14,073 nt of DNA from JBJEQG01 sp051881635. GTDB lineage: Bacteria > Bacillota > Clostridia > Oscillospirales > Acutalibacteraceae. Position numbers and translations under genes: made by a program. The notes below the pieces were generated by a model that worked only from the letters and a program-made list of their open reading frames with translations, was not told the DNA's origin and made no database searches. Shown one piece after another: positions 8,121 through 13,956 of the stretch. The stretch is taken from positions 1 through 14,073 of the forward strand of contig JBJEQG010000111.1 in NCBI GenBank assembly GCA_051881635.1, given 5' to 3'. Every line of letters starts with the position of its first letter. Position 1 is the stretch's first letter.

Positions 8121-10519
8121 TTGTCAGCCTCCTCCGGCAATTCACCGCAAATTTCCTGTTCTAATTGTACACCGACCGCATATAATTCATTATATATATC
8201 AAAACGCTTTTTAACATCTTGCTTGTCCGTATGGTATAAGGCGGCAACCTTTTCGGCAATATCGTCCGTTTCCGAAGGAACAAAGTAATTGAAAGCCAAA
8301 CGCAATTCGGGGAGAACTTCCAAAAAGGCCTCAAAATCCAACGCCTGTACAAGCTGATTAACCATAACGATAAAGTCATTTCCAACAAGGGCAATATCAC
8401 GAGCGGTTGCAAACAGACCACGCAGAAATACCGCACCTTGCTGACGGGTTTCGGCACTTCCAGTCAAATATCCGTTTAAAGCCTGTTTGATTTTTGTTTT
8501 GTAAACGGTATCATAGCCGTACAGTAATCCAAGAACCGCCCCGTAAAGAGAGGGTTCGGGATTTTTTGCATCGCACATCATAACAAGCGTGTCCAAGAGC
8601 CTTTGTTTTTCACTGCCAAGAATATCACCGCAAACCAATGTATATAAAGTTTTGCAGATTTTAATACATTCCTGTGCGTGTTCGGCACTGACCGTAATCA
8701 TGCTCGGCAAAATCGTAATAACCTTATCAAAAGTGCGTACCAAAAAAGCCGCTGTGGATACATAATCCTGTTGATAAAGCGTTTTCAGTTTTTCAAGCAT
8801 ATTAAAGTAATACAATCCCAAGCCAAGAGAAAAGAAATCGCCGTCATTTATAATAATATCGTCCATTTTAACGGCAAAGCTTTCCGAAATATCCACGCCC
8901 ATAAGGAAACACTCGACATATAGCTTTGCACCGTTGCCACAGCTTTGTTCGTCCCGTAACTTTCGTGTCGCCAAAACAGTGCAGACCTCAGATAATGTAC
9001 CGCCGTAAACGCTGGCATCAATCAAAGCGGCATCTGTTTGAATACTTCTTTTATAGCTCCATTGTTCACGAATACGACTTCTGTCCGTATTGTTGATAAT
9101 ATCAGAGCCTTTGAGCAGTTTACAAAAGCCCGTTTCCAAAAATGTCATTTGGTAGAAGAATTGGCTAACAGACTTATGTTGTGGTTTTGAAAAAATATCG
9201 AGGTCAATTTTCTGTTCAATAACGCTGTTGATTTTCAAACGATATTTTTCGCATAGGCTTTCAAAGCTGACAAGTAGCGGTACTTTTTCAGCATTACTGC
9301 ATAATTTGCCAACCTCAGTTCCCATGGCAATTTTTGCTAACAGACGGAGCGGCAGGTCACTCGATACATTGACTTCACCCTTGATGAAACAACTTTGTAC
9401 ACTGTCATAAAGTTCGTATAGAGCGGCGGACTTTTTTCCTCTCAGAAGTGCCAATCCGTCATACATTGTAACGGCAGATGCAATATCTGACATTGTAATC
9501 AAAAGTTTGGCTTTGTTGGCAGCTTTTGCAGTTTTCAAAAGTGTATCGAGAACAACTGTTTTATAGACATCACATGGGGGAGTTCCCGACTGTAATTCTT
9601 TCCATACAGTGTCATAAAAAGCGGGATTTTGCATACCCGAAGCATAACCGTTCAAAGCGTCTGCCGCTTCATACGAATAGACCATAGCATAGACATTTTG
9701 TGTTTGTTCGTCAAAATTGTGCAGTTTTATTTCCTTAATATCCTTTGAGTGATAAACCTGTTTATATAGACCGTAAGTATGAAATCCGCCCGTAACCACA
9801 AGAATTCGTTTGTATTTTTGCTTTGCCGCCAAAATTTGCGAAGCCATATATTGTTCACGCACAAGACAGCCGTCCTCCTGCATATTTTGAATCGGTGTGT
9901 TTTCTCTTGTAAGATAGCAATAGGATAACATTCTTGCCACAAAACTTTCCGTATCAATAAAAAGGGCGTCCGTTTCAAAGAATTTCTCCCAAAATTCCTC
10001 AAAATTGCGTAATCCCGTTTTTTCGCAAATTGACTCAAAAATCTTGTTTTCAGAAAGATAGGCGTCATCATTATAGTTTTTGATTTCTCTTTCTTTGCGT
10101 ATGCCGGTGTTTTCCGCCGTATGAATCAGAATTTCTCCAAAAGGCAGGTCAATAAATTCACCATGTATGTTTTTCTTTTTGGCATACATCAAAGCATTGT
10201 ATTCGGGCGATGTATTCAAAAACGGATAATAACACTTGTAATCGTCCCCGTCTTTGGAAATCAAATGAGCCGTATCCTTATAGAAGTAATAGAACGCAAT
10301 CGGCAAAGCTGTTTTTTCGTCCGTCAAAATAGGGACTAAGTGGTTGGCGTTTTGCGGTCCTTCCACTAATATACAGTCAGGTTCATATTCTTCCATAACC
10401 TTTGTCAAATGATACGAACAGGCGGGACTGTGGTGACGAACAGGGAAGAAAAGAATATCCTGCTGATAGTCAAACGGGATTATTTCAAATATTTCCTTGT
10501 TTCGTAGAATTTTTTCCAT
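8117..10519 (-). CDS. DUF5682-type protein (YehM-like), possible TraB/Tiki-like N-terminal domain
   Basis: An 800-residue soluble protein placed between the MoxR and VWA genes, where DUF5682 proteins occur. The N-terminal part carries PVRHHSPAC (26-34), DCILVEGP (48-55), REQYMA (221-226) and VVTGGFHTYG (241-250). The order and spacing recall the GxxHxS, PD-x-V-x-x-E, ERDxxMA and GAGH motifs of the TraB/ChaN/Ere/Tiki superfamily. That would make it a possible hydrolase, but this is a motif-level inference. The remaining 550 residues look helical and I cannot assign them. The ATG at 10519 is the only standard start before the conserved HH motif and has a weak GGTGG ribosome binding site. It lies inside the end of the MoxR gene, with a 40-base overlap, so coupled translation is likely. 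The 3' end overlaps the VWA start as ATGA. Confidence 0.82.
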   Translation of the reverse strand: MEKILRNKEIFEIIPFDYQQDILFFPVRHHSPACSYHLTKVMEEYEPDCILVEGPQNANHLVPILTDEKTALPIAFYYFYKDTAHLISKDGDDYKCYYPFLNTSPEYNALMYAKKKNIHGEFIDLPFGEILIHTAENTGIRKEREIKNYNDDAYLSENKIFESICEKTGLRNFEEFWEKFFETDALFIDTESFVARMLSYCYLTRENTPIQNMQEDGCLVREQYMASQILAAKQKYKRILVVTGGFHTYGLYKQVYHSKDIKEIKLHNFDEQTQNVYAMVYSYEAADALNGYASGMQNPAFYDTVWKELQSGTPPCDVYKTVVLDTLLKTAKAANKAKLLITMSDIASAVTMYDGLALLRGKKSAALYELYDSVQSCFIKGEVNVSSDLPLRLLAKIAMGTEVGKLCSNAEKVPLLVSFESLCEKYRLKINSVIEQKIDLDIFSKPQHKSVSQFFYQMTFLETGFCKLLKGSDIINNTDRSRIREQWSYKRSIQTDAALIDASVYGGTLSEVCTVLATRKLRDEQSCGNGAKLYVECFLMGVDISESFAVKMDDIIINDGDFFSLGLGLYYFNMLEKLKTLYQQDYVSTAAFLVRTFDKVITILPSMITVSAEHAQECIKICKTLYTLVCGDILGSEKQRLLDTLVMMCDAKNPEPSLYGAVLGLLYGYDTVYKTKIKQALNGYLTGSAETRQQGAVFLRGLFATARDIALVGNDFIVMVNQLVQALDFEAFLEVLPELRLAFNYFVPSETDDIAEKVAALYHTDKQDVKKRFDIYNELYAVGVQLEQEICGELPEEADK

Positions 10520-11592
10520 AATCCACCGACCTTTTCCGCTTTATATTTTACAACTGTGTTAAAGTAGTTTCTCAATTTTTCCAAGTCGTCTTTGGAGTCT
10601 TTGCATACCGCATTGTTTAAGGTTTCCGTGAGATTTTGCAGGCTGATTGTTTCCGAGCCGTAGTACCATGCATTAAGCAAAGTCTGATGAAAGACGGAAA
10701 CCGCCTCAGCCGTACTCATAACGGCAGACAGTTTATCAATTTTCGTTCCCGTATCGGACACGCCCTCACGAAGTTCATGATAGGTTGTTGCCAAAAGTTC
10801 GGCAACATCTGTATCAATCGGCATTTCAATTTTATCCGCAATCGCACTCTGTTGAACTTCATTTATGATAATTTGTTTTTCCAAACGAATATCACGAACA
10901 GGTGTTACTGTTTCAAAGTTAAAACGGCGTTTCAAGGCACTGGACATTTCGTTGACACCCTTGTCACGAATGTTTGCCGTACCGATAATGTTAAATCCGG
11001 GTTTTGCAAACAACAGTCCCTCGTCTTCAAGTTCGGGGATATTCAGAACTTTATCACTCATAACGGAAATCAGACTGTCCTGAATTTCAGCAGGTGTTCT
11101 TGTAATTTCCTCAAATCGTGTGATAATGCCTTTGGACATACCTACATAAAGCGGAGAGGGGACAAGAGCCTCTTTTACGGGACCTTTGGCAAGAAGTAAA
11201 GCATAGTTCCAACTGTACTTAATCATATCCTCTGTTGTACCTGCCGTACCTTGAACAGTGTTTGTGCTTGTTCCGCTGATAGCGGCGGAAAGCAATTCCG
11301 AAAGCATAGTTTTGGCAGTGCCGGGTTCACCAACTAACATAAGTCCACGACTTCCAGCCAAAGTAATAATACAGCGTTCAACCAAAGCATCGTTGCCCCA
11401 AAATTTTTTGCCTATGTTAATCTCACGCCCCTGATATTCAATGGGTTTTGAAGAACCAAGAATAAATGTGCGAACGGCTTTTGGAGAAAGAAACCAATTT
11501 TCAGGTTTCCGTTCAGTATCGTGACTTTTGAGGGCGGCAAGTTCCTCAGCGTAGCGTATTTCCACAGGTGGTTTAATGAAATTTTGCTCCAT
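10480..11592 (-). CDS. MoxR-family AAA+ ATPase (YehL-like)
   Basis: A protein of 370 residues and the first gene of the operon. The Walker A loop is GEPGTAKT (88-95). The Walker B region is IITRFEEITR (156-165), so glutamate (E161) sits where most MoxR proteins have aspartate, with E162 as the likely catalytic residue. Sensor 1 is IIGTANIRD with N207. Arginines in ALKRRF (219-224) are arginine-finger candidates. Residues from about 240 form the helical lid. MoxR ATPases form hexameric rings that act with VWA proteins to remodel targets or drive metal insertion. The ATG at 11592 has GGAGG eight bases upstream (11601-11605). The end overlaps the next gene by 40 bases. I am confident of the family; the substrate is unknown. 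Confidence 0.93.
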   Translation of the reverse strand: MEQNFIKPPVEIRYAEELAALKSHDTERKPENWFLSPKAVRTFILGSSKPIEYQGREINIGKKFWGNDALVERCIITLAGSRGLMLVGEPGTAKTMLSELLSAAISGTSTNTVQGTAGTTEDMIKYSWNYALLLAKGPVKEALVPSPLYVGMSKGIITRFEEITRTPAEIQDSLISVMSDKVLNIPELEDEGLLFAKPGFNIIGTANIRDKGVNEMSSALKRRFNFETVTPVRDIRLEKQIIINEVQQSAIADKIEMPIDTDVAELLATTYHELREGVSDTGTKIDKLSAVMSTAEAVSVFHQTLLNAWYYGSETISLQNLTETLNNAVCKDSKDDLEKLRNYFNTVVKYKAEKVGGLWKKFYETRKYLK

Positions 11593-11641
11593 AAATCATT
11601 CCTCCGATATTTCTATTTATGATATGGTAATTTATGCTTAA

Positions 11642-11647
11642 AGTATA
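11642..11647 (-). promoter_or_regulatory. Extended -10 of the MoxR operon promoter
   Basis: On the minus strand the sequence TATGTTATACT contains TATACT preceded by TATGn, the Gram-positive extended -10 pattern. No good -35 lies 16-18 bases upstream, which fits an extended -10 promoter. Transcription would start near 11635, leaving a leader of about 40 bases before the MoxR start. Confidence 0.6.
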
Positions 11648-11655
11648 ACATACTT

Positions 11656-11669
11656 TGAACATTTGTTCC
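11656..11669 (-). promoter_or_regulatory. LexA (SOS) box-like operator over the MoxR operon promoter
   Basis: The minus strand reads GGAACAAATGTTCA. Against the Bacillus-type LexA consensus CGAACRNRYGTTYC it matches 12 of 14 positions, missing only the two outermost bases. The core GAAC-N4-GTTC palindrome is perfect. It lies 9 bases upstream of the -10 hexamer, in the spacer and -35 region, where a bound repressor would block RNA polymerase. Confidence 0.55.
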
Positions 11670-11723
11670 ATACAAAAAAATGTTGCTTTCAAAAACTTTG
11701 ATTTTAATTTTTAAAAATATATC

Positions 11724-11752
11724 TTGAATAATAGAAAAACTTATGATATAAT
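11724..11752 (+). promoter_or_regulatory. SigA-type promoter for the small Gly/Pro-rich gene
   Basis: TTGAAT (11724-11729) and TATAAT (11747-11752) are separated by exactly 17 bases. The -10 is consensus and the -35 matches 4 of 6. Transcription would start near 11759 and produce a leader of about 130 bases before the ATG at 11892. It is divergent from the MoxR operon promoter. Confidence 0.6.
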
Positions 11753-11762
11753 TTTTATATCA
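11744..11762. promoter_or_regulatory. Palindrome covering the -10 and start site
   Basis: TGATATAA, three bases, then TTATATCA: a perfect 8-base inverted repeat overlapping the -10 hexamer and the predicted start point. It may be an operator. Both arms are A+T-rich in an A+T-rich region, so chance cannot be excluded. Confidence 0.35.
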
Positions 11763-11783
11763 AAAAGTTTGTAATTAACATAA

Positions 11784-11857
11784 GTTCGATAACAAATTAC
11801 AGCCCAAATTTTTAAAGACAGCAAACGAAGTTTGCCACTGTTTTATAGTTATCGAAC
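11784..11857 (+). promoter_or_regulatory. Foldable 5' leader upstream of the small gene
   Basis: GTTCGATAAC (11784-11793) is exactly complementary to GTTATCGAAC (11848-11857), closing a 74-base element. Inside it GCAAAC-GAA-GTTTGC (11821-11835) forms a tight hairpin, with possible extra ACA/TGT pairing. The element lies between a predicted promoter and the ribosome binding site and is not followed by a T-tract, so it is not a simple terminator. I do not recognise a known riboswitch class. It could be a structured leader or two operator half-sites. Confidence 0.4.
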
Positions 11858-11891
11858 AAGTCTAATGTATCATTGAAAGTGAGGAATTGTT

Positions 11892-12081
11892 ATGAACAGA
11901 GGAGGTCCACCTCCGGGAGGATTTGGAGGTGGCGGACATAGACCACCNNNNNNNNNNNNNNNNNNNNNNNNNNNNNNNNNNNNNNNNNNNNNNNNNNNNN
12001 NNNNNNNNNNNNNNNNNNNNNNNNNNNNNNNNNNNNNNNNNNNNNNNAGGCATTGTTGCACTTATTATTTCACTTATCTGA
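11892..12081 (+). CDS. Small Gly/Pro-rich protein, interrupted by assembly gap
   Basis: The ATG at 11892 follows GTGAGGA with six bases of spacing. The first 18 residues are MNRGGPPPGGFGGGGHRP, then the sequence is lost in 100 Ns. After the gap, one frame reads GIVALIISLI and stops at 12079-12081, which would be a C-terminal membrane segment. This resembles short clostridial proteins with a Gly/Pro/Arg-rich head and hydrophobic tail, but I cannot name a family. The gap length is a placeholder, so continuity of frame and total length are unknown. Another frame continues to a stop at 12108-12110, inside the terminator stem, and is less likely. A strong terminator follows directly. The function is unknown. 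Confidence 0.5.
11948..12047. other. Assembly gap (100 N)
   Basis: Exactly 100 unknown bases, the usual placeholder for a scaffold gap of unknown size. It starts inside a GGN/CCN-rich repetitive coding stretch that includes GGAGGT-CC-ACCTCC hairpins, which probably caused the assembly break. Spacing across this point should not be trusted. Confidence 0.97.
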
Positions 12082-12091
12082 TTGTAAATAA

Positions 12092-12135
12092 AAAAGGAAC
12101 TGTAATCTAAAAACAGAAAGATTGCAGTTCCTTTT
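12092..12135. terminator. Strong intrinsic terminator after the small gene
   Basis: A 17-base stem (12092-12108 with 12119-12135) containing a single G-U pair and a 10-base loop. The stem begins with A residues and ends in TTTT followed by CTTTATT. It lies about 10 bases after the predicted stop of the small gene and insulates spoIIGA from upstream transcription. The A-rich left side could also let it act in reverse. Confidence 0.88.
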
Positions 12136-12150
12136 CTTTATTCTCCAAAT

Positions 12151-12183
12151 ATGACAAAGTTTATTTCAGGCTCATAGTATAAT
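12151..12183 (+). promoter_or_regulatory. spoIIG-type promoter with long spacer and Spo0A-box-like site
   Basis: ATGACA (12151-12156, 5 of 6 matches to the -35 consensus) and a perfect TATAAT (12178-12183) are separated by 21 bases. The Bacillus subtilis spoIIG promoter is known for a 22-base spacer that needs phosphorylated Spo0A for activity. TGACAAA (12152-12158), one mismatch from the TGNCGAA 0A box, overlaps the -35 as in that promoter. Transcription would start near 12190, about 20 bases before the spoIIGA start. Confidence 0.6.
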
Positions 12184-12209
12184 AAAAGCACAACACGGGA
12201 GGGAAGAAC

Positions 12210-13061
12210 ATGAGCCGCACAGTATATGTTGATGTCCTGTTTTGCCTGAATTTTGTTGTGGATTACCTTATATTACTTTCCGTTCAAAAGTTTTTAAGAT
12301 TATCTGTAAGGAGGTGGCGAATTATTTGCGGAGCATCTGTTGGTGCATTGTCCTCTTTTGTTATTTTTTTACCGCCAATGCCGACTTTTCTTTCCATAAT
12401 TATAAATTTGGGAACAGCTGTTATTACAGTGTTAAGCGTATTTGCTCCTATTAAACCATTGACTTTTATAAAAGCAGCCGTTTCATTTTTTGTTGTCGGT
12501 TTTTGTTTTTGCGGTGTTTGTATTGCACTGTGGCTGATGTTTTATCCGCAAAATATGCTTATTCGTAATGGTGCCGTTTATATTGATATTTCACCGTTTG
12601 TTTTACTTCTGTCCACAGCCGTATGTTATGGAGTTATGCGGTTGTTTGTGCGACTGTCGGGGCGTGACCTGTGCCGGATCAAACGCTGTACGGTAACAGT
12701 TAATGTATGCGGTGTTGAACGGCAATTTGACGGTACGGTTGATACAGGTAATACACTGCGGGAACCTTTTTCAGATGAAGCTGTTATAGTCGTGCGGCAA
12801 TCGCTTTTTGAGGACATTATACCATTGAATGTTTTGACAGCAAATCCTGTATCGGAAGAAAAATGCCGTTTTCGTTTTGTACCTTATCAATCTGTTGGCG
12901 GCAGCGGTATCATTCCGGCAGTCAAGCCAGAACGCATGGAACTGTCTTTTAACGGCAAACGAATGCAGGTTCAGGCTTATTTGGCATTTTGCTCATCGTC
13001 CCAACTTCCCAAAAGCATACAAGCCCTTATTCCGGCGGAGATTATTTCAAAGGAGTGCTGA
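12210..13061 (+). CDS. spoIIGA: SpoIIGA, sigma-E factor processing peptidase
   Basis: A membrane aspartic protease of 283 residues that activates pro-sigma-E in the mother cell by removing its N-terminal pro-sequence. It sits in the sporulation septum and depends on the forespore signal SpoIIR. The N-terminal 150 residues contain about five hydrophobic membrane segments starting with the typical VYVDVLFCLNFVVDYLIL-like opening. The cytoplasmic half carries the catalytic motif VDTGNTLREP with D178, equivalent to the active-site aspartate of the B. subtilis protein. It is slightly shorter than the B. subtilis form (about 309). The ATG at 12210 follows a GGGAGGG ribosome binding site with six bases of spacing. 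The gene is directly upstream of sigE, as in the spoIIG operon. Confidence 0.95.
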   Translation: MSRTVYVDVLFCLNFVVDYLILLSVQKFLRLSVRRWRIICGASVGALSSFVIFLPPMPTFLSIIINLGTAVITVLSVFAPIKPLTFIKAAVSFFVVGFCFCGVCIALWLMFYPQNMLIRNGAVYIDISPFVLLLSTAVCYGVMRLFVRLSGRDLCRIKRCTVTVNVCGVERQFDGTVDTGNTLREPFSDEAVIVVRQSLFEDIIPLNVLTANPVSEEKCRFRFVPYQSVGGSGIIPAVKPERMELSFNGKRMQVQAYLAFCSSSQLPKSIQALIPAEIISKEC

Positions 13062-13074
13062 TAAAACGAATAAA

Positions 13075-13794
13075 CTGCGTTTTTTTTCGGAAGGACTCAA
13101 TAAAAAGTTGATTTTGTTAAAAAATCGTTGGTTTGATTCAGAAGGGATTTATTATATTAACGGACCCGAGATATTGCCAGCACCGTTGAAAGCTGAGGAA
13201 GAAAACGAAATTATGCACCGAATTGAAATTGGCGATGTCACAGCTCGTGAACCGTTGATAACGCATAATCTTCGTTTGGTTGTATATATTGCCAAAAAAT
13301 TTGAAGCTCCCGGTATCAATGTGGAAGATTTAATTTCCATTGGTACAATCGGTTTAATTAAGGCGGTCAATACCTTTTGCCCGTCACGCAATATTAAACT
13401 TGCAACTTATGCGTCACGCTGTATCGAAAATGAAATTCTTATGTTTCTCCGGAAAAATGCCCAACAAAAGAATGAAGTTTCCATAGATGAACCGCTCAAT
13501 ATTGATTGGGACGGAAATGAATTGTTAATTTCCGATATTTTGGGCAGTGAAAACGATATGGTAAATTTGCCGATTGAACAGGAGGCGGAACGCCGTCAGC
13601 TTATGGCGGCAGTAAATCAGCTTGAAAAGAGGGAATTGGCGATTATGGAACTTCGTTTCGGTTTAAATGGCCAAAAAGAACATACACAAAAGGAGGTTGC
13701 CGATTATTTGGGAATTTCCCAATCATATATTTCCCGTTTGGAAAAGAAGATTATCCGCAAACTGAAAAAGAATTTGGAACAACATAATCAATAA
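13075..13794 (+). CDS. sigE: Pro-sigma-E, mother-cell sporulation sigma factor
   Basis: A sigma-70 family factor that directs early mother-cell gene expression after SpoIIGA processing. Region 2 (NLRLVVYIAKKFE, then EDLISIGTIGLIKAV and KLATYASRCIENEI) and the region 4.2 helix-turn-helix (KEVADYLGISQSYISRLEKK) are intact and close to B. subtilis sigma-E. The segment before YYING is the pro-sequence. The start is uncertain: no in-frame ATG, GTG or TTG lies near the AAAGGAG site at 13049-13055. CTG at 13075 gives 239 residues, the usual length, but lies 19 bases from that site. TTG at 13108 would cut into the pro-sequence, and the ATG at 12877 would overlap 62 codons of spoIIGA. A 7-T run at 13081-13087 could hide a frame error. 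The stop is at 13792-13794. No sigG follows. Confidence 0.9.
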   Translation: MRFFSEGLNKKLILLKNRWFDSEGIYYINGPEILPAPLKAEEENEIMHRIEIGDVTAREPLITHNLRLVVYIAKKFEAPGINVEDLISIGTIGLIKAVNTFCPSRNIKLATYASRCIENEILMFLRKNAQQKNEVSIDEPLNIDWDGNELLISDILGSENDMVNLPIEQEAERRQLMAAVNQLEKRELAIMELRFGLNGQKEHTQKEVADYLGISQSYISRLEKKIIRKLKKNLEQHNQ

Positions 13795-13825
13795 TTATAT
13801 TTTCCATACTTTTTGAACAAATTAT

Positions 13826-13864
13826 AAAAATCTGCCCTTTACAAATAATTCAGGGCAGATTTTT
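13826..13864. terminator. Bidirectional intrinsic terminator after sigE
   Basis: A perfect 13-base stem (AAAAATCTGCCCT at 13826-13838 with AGGGCAGATTTTT at 13852-13864) and a 13-base loop, 32 bases after the sigE stop. With A-runs on one side and T-runs on the other it can serve both sigE and the convergent minus-strand gene. Confidence 0.88.
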
Positions 13865-13956
13865 GCTTTCTATTCACTAATCAATGGATTTCTATTTGAT
13901 TTTGCAAATTTCTAATTTATTAAAAAAATAAGTACGGTTCACAGGTGGTCTATAAT

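Noticed and set aside
10636..11199. Plus-strand ORF of 187 codons opposite the MoxR gene
   Set aside because: It is fully antisense to a gene with clear Walker and sensor motifs, and has no recognisable domain or ribosome binding site.
11862..12061. Minus-strand ORFs across the N gap
   Set aside because: They consist mostly of unknown residues and complement a Gly/Pro-coding stretch; there is no independent support.
12877..13074. Upstream extension of sigE from an ATG at 12877
   Set aside because: It would overlap the end of spoIIGA by 62 codons in another frame and add residues unlike any sigma-E N-terminus.
13881..13902. Weak inverted repeat AATCAA...TTGATT after the sigE terminator
   Set aside because: Only six A+T-rich bases per arm with no context; likely chance. 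The rest of 13865-13956 shows nothing I can support.
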